Source of the DNA: Gnetum montanum
Lineage: Eukaryota; Streptophyta; Gnetopsida; Gnetales; Gnetaceae
NCBI GenBank assembly: GCA_015680685.1
Contig: MNCI01037504.1
Span: forward strand, 496,558-559,761
Reading direction: 5' to 3'
Length of the DNA: 63,204 nt
Shown piece by piece: positions 35,737 to 47,677 of this stretch. The notes beneath the pieces were generated by a model. The model saw nothing but the letters and a program-made list of their open reading frames with translations. It was not told where the DNA came from and ran no database searches. Every line of letters begins with the position of its first letter. Within the stretch, counting starts at the first letter, position 1. Both the position numbers and the translations under genes were made by a program.

Positions 35737-37449
35737 ATCTCATCCATTTTGGTGATGTCCAAAACTTAAAAAAAATTGATTAGTAGTTCTCGAAATCGTT
35801 TGAACTAAAGATGATGAAAGATTGTAGAAAAAGTGCATCCTTAATACAAGACATAATTCATTAGTCATTACATTTATGACCAAGAGTCTAGAAACAAGAA
35901 CATTAATACCATCATAAGGTTGATCTATTCAAATATATCCATCAAGTATGTCCATAACATTATTATCATTTAATAGCAATGTTGCTCATGATAGTTGTTC
36001 ATGTTACAAGTTACATATTTATATCACAATCACATATGATATCTAAGATAAGATCATGAAATTCTTCCTCTTTTTGGACATCATCAAAAGGGAGTGGGGC
36101 CTTGCAACTAGCACTAAGATTAAAAGATAGTTAAGGATTACACATTCTTCATCCAGGTAAAACCTCATAAGAAATTTCTTAATACACCTCCATAATCACA
36201 ATCATTTCATATGAAAGAAAACAAGTACATATGCACGCTACTTATAAAAGATAGATCAACTTTCAAAACAAGATCAAGAGATAAAGCAATTTATAAGGTG
36301 TTTACATTGATCACATGTATCTTAGGAAAGCTTAAGGTAAATTATTCATTCATTTTCAAAACACCCTAAGAGGTTTTTATAATTTCAAAATAGAAGTGTG
36401 AGTACTTCATCATGCTTTAGTGGGAACTGTTTATTTCATATTATAAATAGTGAACTTAAGTGCTTAAAAGAATATATATTCAAAGTATTTCAAAGATGTA
36501 GTACACACTTAGAGATATATTCAAATGAAATCTAGATACTTACATAATTAATGATCACTCCTAGGTAATAAAAATTTCAAGGATTGAATAAAAAAAATTC
36601 AGCTCTTTTACCTTCAATTTGTATCAAATGAATATACCTTGTATAAGATGGAGAATATCTTCATACACTTCCCAAGTATTGATGGTTCTAAATAATTCAT
36701 GAGGTCCAAGCTACCCCTACAAATGTGCTTAACTTTTTCATTAACACTTTCAGGACTTGTAGCTAATTTTTCACAATCTTTCTTATTCAAGATTATTGAG
36801 TAATCCAATGAAGTTTATAGAAAGAAAAAAATATTAGAGAAAAATTATTAGGCATAAATTATAACAAATTTGTCTTAACTGATCATTTTCGTACAAAGCT
36901 TGGTTCAAATTCTCAAGTTAGTAGCATCTTATGATAAACGTGGATGTAATGCCATACTTGATTATCAAATTTAGATATTCTTCAAGAATAAATATGTAAA
37001 CAACTAAATAGTTCATGAGATAACATGAGAGATAGCCACACTACTTTGATCTCTTTTTCTATGAATTAAGATATATGTTTTCTTTGATGATTAAAGAATT
37101 CATAAGATATTCAAAAATTGACCCATATTTTAACTATTAATCAAGGAAATAGAAACTTACCATGACTTGCCTTACTTGCTTATTAATGTAAGAAAAACTA
37201 ATAAAGTTTGAGATGAGGTCCTCTATCATGGAGTACCTTCTTACCCTTTGATTTTCTTTCTTTAGTTCCTTTGTTGATGTCTTCAATTTTTTATGGCAAT
37301 CCTTCTTGTTCATGTTCTCCAAGATGGGAGAATCTATGGGCATTGATTGTATCATCCATTCTTCTAAAGATTTTTCCAACTTTCAACTCATTTTCTTTCC
37401 AAGTTGTTACATCCTACAAGATAAAATCACTAGGTTCCTTTTAACAAGA
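35737..37449 (-). other. 3' interior of element G, no pol recognised
   Basis: Between the 3' LTR of G and the B insertion there are only short open frames (64 codons at 36614-36808, 80 codons at 37137-37379 with a Lys/Glu-rich helix). None shows RT, integrase or protease motifs. Confidence 0.5.
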
Positions 37450-37454
37450 CCAAG

Positions 37455-38298
37455 TGATGAGTGGCGAGGTACCCCTACACTCAACCATATGAATATGAGC
37501 ATTCTCATGCATGATCCGGTCGAACTCCATAGATGGACTAGTTGTGGCACCTAGGCAGTTATCCTTAGGTTGTAGTTTGCTGTCTTCCCACTTGAACTAG
37601 TATTATATTTGTCACATATGGTTTAGTCCATGGTGAGGTGTATGATGTGTTCTAATCTAATGCTACTCCTACAGGCAATGGAAAGTAATATCAAATTAAC
37701 TAATCTAGGAGGAAATGATAAGAGAATCTAATCTAGCCTAAGTGCGATGTGCATCCATTCCTTGATCATCCATACACATCTTGGACTTCATGCACGACTA
37801 CCACTGGGATTACCAAGCACAGATCCTAGGTACGCCACTGGGTTACCAAGTAGTCACACTTAAATGCTCGTAATCAAGCCGTACTCATTCCACGTTACTA
37901 GGAGATAAGGGTGAGAGACTAATTAAGAAAGTAGTAAATAAAAATTAAATAAATAAATAAATAACAAAGTGAATGCTACAATGATGAAGTAATCTTGATC
38001 ATTATTTTTGGTCATGTGCGTGTCCAAGTACATCACACTCGAATAAAGGATGCCGTACAATTACATTCATCACACTGCGAGCAGACACTGGAAAATAATC
38101 TATCTTTGGAAGAGGAAAACTACTAGAGCTTTGTTACAATCTAACTCCTGATGANAGAGGAAAACTACTAGAGCTTTGTTACAATCTAACTCCTGATGAT
38201 GAACAAGGGAGAGCCACTTCTTATTTATAGACATTGCAGTGAACTGCAATATCGTGTACGCGATATCATAGGGGAAGACACGATATCGCGTCCCATCA
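37455..38298 (-). repeat. 3' LTR of element B
   Basis: 844 bp, with the family ends TGATGA/TCATCA. On the minus strand U3 has the palindrome array at 38245-38290, then TATAAATAA at 38221-38229. About 45 bp of the length is an apparent assembly duplication around the N at 38155. Confidence 0.9.
38155..38155. other. Single N flanked by a 44-bp exact duplication (likely assembly artefact)
   Basis: The 44 bp at 38111-38154 (AGAGGAAAACTACTAGAGCT...) recur at 38156-38199 directly after the N. The other LTR of B has this stretch once. Overlapping contig ends joined by a nominal gap explain this best. Confidence 0.85.
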
Positions 38299-38310
38299 TA
38301 CCCCCACAAC
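38299..38310 (-). other. Polypurine tract of element B
   Basis: On the minus strand TTGTGGGGGTA directly precedes the 3' LTR start TGATGGGACGCG, as in elements A and C. Confidence 0.75.
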
Positions 38311-38450
38311 TAAATAAAAAATCATCCTCGAGTTATAGTGATTACATAGTGGATGGGTATGTGATTATTGATGGAAAAAGGAATGGGACAATGCTACAGT
38401 GTGGGAAGAAAACACAACACACAAATACTACAACTACAAAAATTTGGAAC

Positions 38451-41176
38451 TCATGTAGTTCCTAGTGGTAATGGCTCCTCCATTGGTGCTTTCCCTTTGT
38501 CTTGTGCTCCAGGTTTTAAGGCTTGTTGGCATTGAAGTATGTCCTAGAGCTTTTCCTCTTTAATTTAAGGGTCTTGTGCCATCGATGCTAGGGTTCTAAT
38601 GTTTGACGGAGTTGGTACTTCCCACGGACAGGGTAGTTGCGGGAACATCTGGTTGGCTTTAACATACCACACCACGAACACCCATCGTTTCTCCTCATAG
38701 GCTCTAGCTTTGTTCTTGTATTTATGAAGGTCTGTTAGCCATTGAGCCAAGTCAGTTGCAACATCTTTCTATCCTTGGTAACTTGCTTTCACCACCTCAA
38801 GTTTAGAATTTGCAACATCTAGTTTCTCAACCAGCTTCTTGCGCTCTGCAAATTCTGCTTCATATTTGATATGGGTGGAGGCTACCTGCTGCTCGAGCTC
38901 TGACCTTGGGCACCCTATTGTTAACATGGCAAGGTTGGCATATCTAAGGTTTTCCATCTCCATGTATTTTGTCAAGGCTTGAATCTACAGGTCCTAGTTC
39001 TTAACTTCCACTTGGTGGACGAAGGCATATGTATCCAATATGGCCCGCCAATCAGTGTGTTGAGCACTGATATTTTTGATTTGATCCTTGGCCATATGGA
39101 TCTCCTTCTCCAGGATTTGTTTGTACATCCCCACCTGATCATGGAAGTGCTCCTTTAGCTTCTCATGTCGTTTAGCCTCGTTATACCATGCGCTTATTTC
39201 AATGGTTGATTTTTTACGAATTGCACGCACCTCCTCCATTAAGAGGGTTCAATTTTCTCAGGCTAAACAACTCACATTTCGGTTGACCTGGATGAATTAT
39301 TCTCGTAATTGATGAAAGTGTTCATCGAGAACGTTCTTTTGCTTCTCTATAGTGGTTAATCAAAGATTGTCTGCAACCAACTACTTGTTTTTTTCTTCTA
39401 AGGCCTTGAGTGCCTTAAGATGTGCATGGGTTTACGCCTGTGCTGTGGATGCATCCCAAACAACTATATCCTTTTCATCCACCACCTTTTTATTCTCTGT
39501 TATTAATTTTGTTAGTTGCTTAGTTCTAAATTTTTCTAGCTGGTTTATGGGAACAAATTGTAGAGGGTCCCATTGTGCTGCTTGTAAGGCCACGAGTTGC
39601 TCTTGTAGTTTCTGCACTTCAACTTCAGCATGCTTGGCCCTTACTTCGGATATGACCAGTTTTCCCTTTGTGGAAATGAGGTATGATTGAATTGCTGTAA
39701 CATCTTGAGGGATGTCAAATAGGGAAGTCATTACTTGCCCTATTTGAAGCAATATGTCAAGTACATCCACATGTTCCATAGGAGTCATTGAGGTTTTGGC
39801 CAGAGTTTGAGCATCCCGTGCTCCTGAGAGATCTTCCGGTGGCACAACAGGTACATTGAAAGATTCTTTGATGTGGTCTATGACCACTTCTACAGCTCCC
39901 GTGGCATTCTAGTGTTGCATGACCACCACAATGGCCCCTTCACTAGTCTCTAACTCCACCTGGAAAGATGTCGTGTTTCTTGAGATCTATTGTGACCATC
40001 TACTGTCCCCTCCTCCTGCTTGAATGGATATTTCTCCCCTTGTGCAATCCAATGAAATAGTAGGCTATCTGGCATCATCAATGACATGGAAGAGGTTTTC
40101 ATCATCATGACTTCCCCAACTGACCGTCTCAGCGATGGCCCTCAGATGGCTCATCAACGGTATGTAGTCTTGCGGTGGCGGCGGCTGATCCTGGCCTGTG
40201 CTGGGCCCTACTTCTTATTGTTGGCTAGGACCTGTGGCTGGAGGTTGACTGGTTCCAACAACATGTTCTTCTTCTTGTTCTGGTCTCAGCTCTTCACCAG
40301 TGCTTTTTCTTGGATCTAGCGCCTTTAGCAATTCAGCATATGAAGCAGTTTGAGCTTTCCAGAGGACGTCATTGGTGTATCCTCGGATACCAGCACGTCG
40401 GCAAAGCTTTCTGATAAGATAGGGGAAAGGCAACGCCATCTTCCCTATCTTCCATTCTTCAAACCGCCTCAGGATCTCCGTCAAATATAGATGGGGTAGG
40501 TTAGCATTAACCTTTTCCATCAACACTGCACATCCTCTAGCCGCATACGTTGATATTCTTTTGAGGCCCTTTGTGGGGAAGAGGTGATATGTTCCGATTT
40601 TGAAGTAAATTCTCTCTTCTATCATTAATTCTCCGAATGCTTTGTCCCTGCCATAAGCCTTCTCCAACCAATCCTTTCGTACATCAGGGTTTGAACGGGT
40701 AGATAACCGAGAAACTTGGGGCCCTAAGTTCAGAAGGTTTAACACTTTCAAAATTTCCTGCGCATAGAAGTTAACTGTCACACCACAAATATTAACTATG
40801 ATGCCCTGCTCCCTATTGTGCCAAAACTGGTATGTTTCTCCTAGGTACCAGGCACTGCTTTCGAAGAGGATACAGGAGCAAACTTTGCAAATGATTCAAA
40901 ATTCAACTCCACAATCACCGTAGCGAATGTGGACTTCTCATGGATAGCCTAAACACAATCTTGGGGCAATGTGAGTTATTGTCCTAGTTCAAGCACTGCA
41001 GCAGCTCCTCCTTCTGCCTACCTGGATCGTCCAATAGGAGGTTCGTCTTGACGGATGCTAAATGATTACTCCTTCTATTTTGCATGTTGTCCAGTAGGAC
41101 CTTGTCTTCCACCTCTCCGAGATCATTTCTTTCCACCTTGGGTTGGACCCTCCTAATGTGCACATTTTGGGGCCAT
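38451..41176 (-). pseudogene. ORF2 of element B: Transposase_32-like domain plus coiled coil (broken)
   Basis: Homologous to the ORF at 1544-4333. On the minus strand it starts with MAPK at 41174-41176 and ends PLGTT at TGA 38451-38453. The N-terminus has a basic GGKK...SRRGGR stretch. The longest open piece (40215-40781, 188 codons) contains TVNFYAQEI, YGRDKAFGELM, RISTYAARGCAVLM and LPFPYLIRKLCRRAGI, the best preserved copy of the Transposase_32-like region. Coiled-coil pieces follow at 39432-39887, 38994-39239 and 38769-38975. A deletion near 40870 breaks the frame relative to A. From 40781 to 38451 one frame is kept and interrupted only by stops, at least four of them at the same codons as in A. 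Confidence 0.7.
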
Positions 41177-41650
41177 TCTACAATCACACGGGTCAAGCAT
41201 TAGTAAGGGTGTTTTTAAAGTTAAGTTATATCTTACTGCTTACCTTAATTAAAGATCTTATGTTATCACGTGTGATAGTGCCCGAACGTTTGTAATAATG
41301 AGTCTTTTGACTCAGGTGGTTTCCATTTTAGTTTCCTAGTATACCTAAGGGTTAAATGATTTTTAGGCACAATTATTCTAAGTGTTAAAGTTAATTACCC
41401 TAATTGATGTCCTTTGAGCGATGGTAAATTTCAAAAAATTTAGGCACTTTTCGGCAAGTGTCTCTCCTCCACGACTAAGCTGAACACTCCATGTTCAAGC
41501 AGGTTCAAACGGAATAAAAATTGGAGTACCAACGAGCGTGATATAGTGAGAAAAGCAAGGGTCACTCAATCGCAAGTTGCAGAGAAAAATTGCAAAAACT
41601 CCCCCCGTGTGTGAAGGGCAAAATGATGCTAAGTGTTACGGCGGGGGTAC

Positions 41651-41745
41651 TTATTTATAGGTAGATGGGATGTGATATCATGTACAATACATTACGTATG
41701 CAATATCATGTGGGACACGATATCGTGTACGCGATATCTCGTCCC
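41651..41745 (-). promoter_or_regulatory. Internal promoter-like cassette of element B
   Basis: On the minus strand the palindrome CGATATCGCGTACACGATATCG-type unit (about 41718-41740; core GATATCGTGTACGCGATATC on plus) and a decayed second unit are followed by TATAAATAA at 41651-41659. It lies about 480 bp before the ORF2 ATG at 41176, the same distance as in element A, and repeats the U3 arrangement of the LTRs. Confidence 0.6.
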
Positions 41746-42062
41746 TTATGATGTGAGACACCATGAAAATACAGACTTGTTTAATGATTTTTTTCAAAAT
41801 TAACGTTGGAAATTGAGGACGTTAGCCATGATCAAAATGTTCTAGGGCAATTTCATTAAATCAAAAGGCACCATTAATGATAATGATGTGAATTTTATCA
41901 ATAAAACCTTAGGTGGTAACAAAAAGGGTATGTAATGGTACATTGGAACGTTAAATTTAGAGGGATAATAATAGGGAAAGAAAATCAATTGAAAATTAAG
42001 CTGAGGGTAAGAAATGGTGTGTGTGAGCTATGTCATAAGTGAAGATCACAACAAAAATTACA

Positions 42063-42086
42063 CAAGTGGGTCCTCCCCAAAGCAGG
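42063..42086 (-). other. Conserved 3' noncoding motif (element B)
   Basis: On the plus strand CAAGTGGGTCCTCCCCAAA, the exact complement of the core in element A at 665-683. It sits between gag and the internal cassette. Confidence 0.6.
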
Positions 42087-43271
42087 TTCCAACCTATAAT
42101 GCCCTTATGTAACCATACTTAAAGTGTTCGTGGGCACTAGAAGGGTTAAATGTAATCCACACTAACTCCACAAAACACACACATGTAAATATCACTAGAA
42201 TGAGATGAAAATTCTATGCTACACAGGACATGAGCAATAATTATATGAACAGTTAGATGAGATGAAGTATAGAAGGGATCGTAGAGATTGGGACATGAGG
42301 TAACTGACCCAGGGCACAGAGAATCCTACATGAAAAGCATGATTAAGGTGTCATTAACTCCTTGTTCCAAGATCAGGATCAAGTCCATTCCTCTAAACAA
42401 TGACATCGCATTGTTTCATCCCATGATGAGCTACTATGAGAGTACCATAACAACAAGGCATACGATCACTTACCATTTTGTTCAAGGAAGGAGCGACTTT
42501 TGTTTTGTGGCACTTTGTTTTTCTGTTGTTTTTTTTTTCTTCCATTTTTTTTGAATACTAAATCCAGAGAAATCACCAACCTTCAGGCATGGGTGCATGT
42601 CTTTCCAGTGGGACCCCCTAGGACAACGTTTGATTTTGGAGTGCCCTTTTGATTACTCTTACTCCCATTTTTTATTAGATCTACAAGGATCTTAGTACGA
42701 TCACATTGCATGATAACACCCACAATCGTCACCAAAGAGAATTGGCAAGTTCCCTTGATGTCATACCCTAATCATTCCCTCTTGGTCCATCCTTGTTCAT
42801 TCTAGGTACAATGAACACAAGATTAATTTTAAGTTTTTTAAAAATATCAAGAATATACTGTACCCTCGAACAGGACCTCTTTATTTGTAGAATGGATGAG
42901 TGGGTGTAATGGGCTCATTATTCCAAATAATTGATTGCTCATGACTTAATAACATAGAACACACCTCAACCAATGATCCACATGAGTGTTTTATTCATAG
43001 ATGAGATTACTTATAAAAATGTAAAATGAAAAAAAGACAAATAGAAAAAAAGATAAAACAAAAAGTTGAAAAATGAAAAATTGAAAAAAAAAAGTTGTAA
43101 AATTAAAGAAAATTGAAAAATATTTATTAATCTTGCTTGTTAGTAAAATGGGAGATATCCCTCATAACTAAACAGTTGAGTATGGCAAGGATTAATAAAT
43201 GAAGAATGAGGATCCTTACATGTTGGAAGTGTTGAGGCCCAGTCATACTTATCCCATCGGGGTTCACACAC

Positions 43272-45170
43272 TTAATTATAGTAAGCATAGTGGGGCACTT
43301 TATGCGATGTAGTTCCCGGATAACGAGTTGACCCACTATGATGTTTAGGACCATTAGATGGTATGCAAGGATTAGGTTGTTGCCTTCCATGATTGTGTTT
43401 ATTGGGCCATATGGTTGTTGGAGCGTGAGATGGTGGCCTTGATGAATTTACATGAGGCATTTGATTCAAAGATAAGGGTGCACCAAAGTGTGGGACTTGT
43501 GCTAAGTTGGAGGATGTAGTGGCCTTAGAATTTTGTTCTCCCTTCTTATGACCATGTTTAAAGAAGGGGCACTTTTGGTGTTGTTGAGGTTTCTCACTGC
43601 TATTGGAGGTAGTAGCACAAGTAGCATTCATGGGTTGTTGTTGTGGCACAGACACCTTAGGAACAGTTTGTGGCAATGTGGAAGGAGGGAAAGGATGAGA
43701 ATGTTGAAAGTTAGGAGTATAAGATGCACAAGGTGGTGGTTGTGTTGGAGGCATGGGTTGATAGTATTGTGAAGAATAGTAATGTGGTGGGATAGAGTAT
43801 GTTGGCCCAATTGGAGAAATAGGATGTTGAACAAGATAAGTGTTTGGATTCAAATAACATGAAGGGTGTCTCCAGTCTAAGAGTGGTCTCCCCCACGACT
43901 GGGATTGTTTCCACTGTGATCGAACACAGTATCTTTGTACGAACTCTGGATGTAACGTGTTTCCCCAATGTTCATGTAGATGTAACAATATTGGGCATTG
44001 GCCTTTGGGGTGATCGTATAGGCATATGTTACATTCAAATGTATGATTGGCAGTTGAGCTCTTCTTTTCCTTATCCCTTCTTGCCGATTGTCTAATATTT
44101 TGTCCTACTTCTTGGGTTGTTAAAACTCTATCCCCAATGTTTTTGATAAATTCTCCACACTTTTGATATGTCCATTCAAACATCTTATTAATCTTTGCCT
44201 TGACTTCTTCTAATGATTGTTGTATTGGCAAAGATGATTCTTCCACCTTGAGATTAGTTTATTTCTCCTTTTTATGATCATGGACCTTTGTTAAGTTAAG
44301 ATTTTGGTCCCGTTGATGTTTTTCAACACTCTCCCATCTAGCCAATTCTCCTTCTTCTTTTGCTACCTGCTTAATAAGCTCTTGGATTTGATGGTTTCAT
44401 AGTTCGTATAGTTGACCTTGGGCATATATTCCTAATGTCTCTCTTGTTTCATTACGTAGCCCATCAATGATATGGTACATTAGCCTTTCCTCAAAAAACC
44501 CATGGCCTGGACAGTTGTTTAACAGTGCATAATATCTTTCTAAGGCCATGTCCAAGGGTTCATGTTGTGCTTGTTTCCATCCTTGGATTTGTTTCCTCAA
44601 GGTTGACACTCTTGCGTAGGTTTGATATTTTTCGTTAAAGTCTTCTACCATTTTTGACTAGCGTCGTATTGAATTTGGTTTTAACGATCTATACCATACT
44701 TTTGCTTAGTCAACAAGTGTCATGGGAAAGAGCTTAAGTTTTTGTCAACCATTGTCAATGTTGTTCCATGTGTAGGCATCGTAGAAGGCTAGTAAATGTT
44801 GTTGCGGATCTAAGTCATAGCCTCTTGAAAATTTAGGAAAGTTTTTTAAATCGAGCCTAGGTAGAAGGCTCTCTTTACGATGCCTACATGAGATTTGAAC
44901 AGCCTCCTGTATTTGCGTTAAGCTTGTAGTGGCTAGTGGGGGTTCATCGTCATCGGGTAAGTTATGCTTTCGTGTGTTGGGATGTTGTTAGTTTTGTTCA
45001 TGTTTATAAGAAACTCCCACTTTGGGTTGCATACTCCNTTTTTGTTCATGTTTATAAGAAACTCCCACTTTGGGTTGCATACTCCAATCTTCATTGTCAT
45101 ATAATTCATTGGTTCTCCAATGAACTTCCTCACTAAGTGTGACATTATTATAATCTTGTAGAAGAGGCAT
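43272..45170 (-). pseudogene. gag of element B (N-terminal half broken, C-terminal half open)
   Basis: The likely start is MPLLQDYNN at 45168-45170. The gag core is readable at 44397-44651 (YQTYARVSTLRKQIQGWKQ, MALERYYALL, MYHIIDGLRNETRETLG). From 44246 to 43272 a 324-codon frame is open. It has a Glu/Lys-rich segment, the zinc knuckle CNICLYDHPKGQC (C-x2-C-x3-H-x4-C, about 44000-44040), and a long Pro/Gln/His/Tyr-rich tail ending VPHYAYYN and stop. Gag is not followed by protease. B lacks the RS/RD-rich tract of F and C. An assembly duplication at 45038 disturbs the N-terminus. Gag would make the particle shell and bind RNA through the knuckle. Confidence 0.75.
45038..45038. other. Single N flanked by a 47-bp near-exact duplication (likely assembly artefact)
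   Basis: 44991-45037 and 45039-45085 are near-identical (TTTTGTTCATGTTTATAAGA...ATACTCC) on either side of the N, inside gag of element B. The pattern matches that at 38155. Confidence 0.85.
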
Positions 45171-45289
45171 TGTTTAAAGTTGTGTGTGAATTTGGATGTG
45201 ACTTTTTATAATTACTTCTTTCTAAGAGATATATCGTTAAGTCCTTTACAGCGACTTTGTATGATATAACTAATCTAGATAACTAGCAC

Positions 45290-45309
45290 CATCCTCGGAA
45301 ACGGCACCA
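45290..45309 (-). other. Primer binding site of element B (tRNA-Asp type)
   Basis: On the minus strand TGGTGCCGTTTCCGAGGATG starts one base after the 5' LTR. It differs by a few bases from the complement of the plant tRNA-Asp 3' end (TGGCGCCGTTGCCGGGGA), the primer known for Athila/Ogre-type elements. Confidence 0.8.
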
Positions 45310-45310
45310 A

Positions 45311-46126
45311 TGATGAGTGGCGAGGTGCCCCTACACTCAACGATACGAATACAAGCGTTCTCATGTGTGATCCAGTCGAACTCCACAGATGGACTAGTTG
45401 TGGCACCTAGACAGTTATCCTTAGGTCACAGTTCGTTGTCTTCCCACCTGGACTAGTATTATATTTGTCACGTATGGTTTAGTCCTGGGTGAGGTGTATG
45501 ATGTGTTCTAATCTAATGCTACTCGTGAAGGCAATGGAAAGTAATATCAAATTAACTAATCTAGGAGGAAAGGGTAAGAGAATATAATCTAGCCTAAGTG
45601 CAATGAGCATCCATTTCTTGATCATCTGTACACATCTTGGACTTCGTGCACGACTACCACTGGGATTACCAAGCACAGATCCTAGGTACGCCACTAGGTT
45701 ACCAAGTAGTCACACTTAAATGATCGTAATCAAGTCATACTCATTCCACGTTACTAGGAGATAAGGCTGAGAGACTAATTAAGAAAGTAGTAAATAAATA
45801 TAAAATAAATAAATAAATAACAAAGTGAATGCTGCAATGATAAAGTAATCTCGATCTTTATTTCTGGTCATGTGCATGTCCAAGTACGTCACACTCGAAT
45901 AAAGGATGCCATACAATTACATTCACCACACTGCGGGCAGACACTGGAAAATAATCTATCCTTGGAAGGGGAAAACTGCCAGAGCTTTGCTATAATCTAA
46001 CTCCTGATGATGAACAAGGGAGAGCCACTTCTTATTTATAGACATTGCGGTGGACTGTGATATCGCGTACGTGATATTACAGGGGAAGACGCGATATCGT
46101 GACCCATGCGATATCGCATCCCATCA
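45311..46126 (-). repeat. 5' LTR of element B
   Basis: 816 bp with ends TGATGA/TCATCA. U3 on the minus strand has palindromes at 46059-46117 (GATATCGCGTACGTGATATTAC and CGATATCGCATCCC types on plus) followed by TATAAATAAG at 46032-46040. Confidence 0.9.
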
Positions 46127-46131
46127 CCAAG

Positions 46132-47621
46132 CATCAATGTTATTTTGTCCAATATGAGGATAATAATAATCCTGTTTATGTCCACATTTTTTAGAAACAT
46201 ATAAAGTATTTTCTTCGAATAAAGTTGTCAAACTTGATTACACTTTAGCTAGTGCTAGTAGCCTTTTGTGTGGTTTCTTCCAAGCTTTTACTTCTAGGCT
46301 AATTTTCATTATTTTCACTAACCCTTTTTCTTGACTATCCTTGCATTTATCTATATCTAACAAGGTTATTAGCTGAATCCTAGCCTTTATGTCTAAGATT
46401 TCTACTCTTAGCTTGGAAGATAAGGTATGAATTTCAAAATATTTTCTATTCATATTTTTTTTTACCTTTTTGAGTAAATAATATAGGATAAGAATTTCTT
46501 CACATAATTCACTATACCTTTCATCATACTTACCTCTTGGTTCATCAGAAATTTGTGATGAATTTTCATTTTTAAGGGTCATACATATAAGCTGAGAATC
46601 TTTCATGATGTCATCAACTTCTTCTTCACTTTGCTCTCCATCATCCCATCATGTGTAGAAGTTGGTTTTTTCATGTCCATGTTAGTCTTATCCTTTTGTT
46701 GTAACTTACCATTGCTAGGACATTCGGAGGCCACATGGCCTCGTCCACCACATACCTATGGTTTTATTGAAGAAGCATCAAATTTTGAATTTGAAATATT
46801 CTTACCTCTATCCTGACCTTTGGAGGTGGATTGGTTAGGTCTTGGTTAATTAAGGCTTCTTCCTTTTCTTACTAAAAGCCTTTGAACTCTTCTTGATGTA
46901 AGAGCTATTTCTTCTTTGCTAGTCATTCTTGTTCAATTGGTTCCTTCTCTTTGGATGCCAATTTCAAGATGATGAGCTATTCTTTTATAGCTCCTTTACT
47001 TATGAGATTCATCTCATAAGCAATAAGAGCACTTTGGAGCTCTTCAAATTTTAAGACCAAAAAATCTCTGATTTCTTCCATAGCTATAACCTTAGGTCTA
47101 AATTTAGGTTGTAGTGTTATAATCATTTAAATGATTACATTGCTTTCAAGAAAGTTCTTGCTTGTACTCCTAATTTCTACAACTAGATCATTTTCCCTAG
47201 AAAAATAATTATTTACCTTTTCACCTTCCCTCATTTTAAGTTTATCACATTCACTTTGCAAAATCAAAGGTTTTGATTGTTTGACTATGGATGTCCCCTC
47301 ATAGGTAGCTTCTAAGGTTTTCCAAATTTCTTTGGTAGTTCTACATCCAGCTATTCTATTGAATTCAAACTTATTTAATGTACAATATAAATAATTTTTT
47401 GCTTTAGAATTATGCATTAACTTATCTCTTTCTTTTGGTGTCCACTTGCACTGTGGCTTGAGGGCCTTTGATGCATTGTCAATAGGTAGTGTATAACCCT
47501 CAAGGATGGACTCCCATACCTCAAATTCCATTGACTCAAAGAAGCCTTGCATCCATGCTTTCCAATGACCAAAATTGAACTTGTCAAACATTGGTGGCTT
47601 TGTGTAGGATGTCCCCTCCAT
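46132..47621 (-). pseudogene. gag of copia element G (partly open)
   Basis: A 164-codon open frame (47621-47127) reads as a copia gag with DUF4219/UBN2 features: KPPMFDKFNFGHWKAWMQGF, WTPKERDKLMHNSKAKNYLY, CRTTKEIWKTLEATYEGTS and LKMREGEKVNNYFSR. Further down the frame is lost. A half zinc knuckle (CGGRGHVASEC, about 46730) and a Leu/Lys coiled segment (46606-46238) remain. The last readable text before element B is a KKCGHKQDYYYPH segment that normally precedes protease. Beyond B (37449-35737) no protease, integrase or RT can be found. Confidence 0.75.
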
Positions 47622-47658
47622 AGTTCACTCAAAAGTTATAGCCGAATGTAAGAGTATT

Positions 47659-47672
47659 GGGCTTTGATACCA
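47659..47672 (-). other. Primer binding site of element G (initiator tRNA-Met)
   Basis: On the minus strand TGGTATCAAAGCCC, one change from the classic copia site TGGTATCAGAGC, five bases after the 5' LTR end. Confidence 0.85.
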
Positions 47673-47677
47673 CTTGA

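Larger units (their letters stand above)
37455..46126 (-). mobile_element. Element B: complete Athila-like element with gag and ORF2 but no pol, nested in G
   Basis: LTRs at 37455-38298 and 45311-46126 bound an 8672-bp element with the perfect 5-bp target duplication CCAAG at 37450-37454 and 46127-46131. On the minus strand the order is 5' LTR, tRNA-Asp-type primer site, gag, conserved noncoding block, internal palindrome/TATA cassette, ORF2, purine tract, 3' LTR. The whole pol gene is missing, so B must have been copied by enzymes from another element; C belongs to the same family and had them. The LTR copies differ by several percent by eye, mostly C/T and G/A changes. Confidence 0.92.

Noticed and set aside
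43533-44095. Antisense open frames over the gag of B
   Set aside because: They are the complement of the open 324-codon gag frame with its zinc knuckle.
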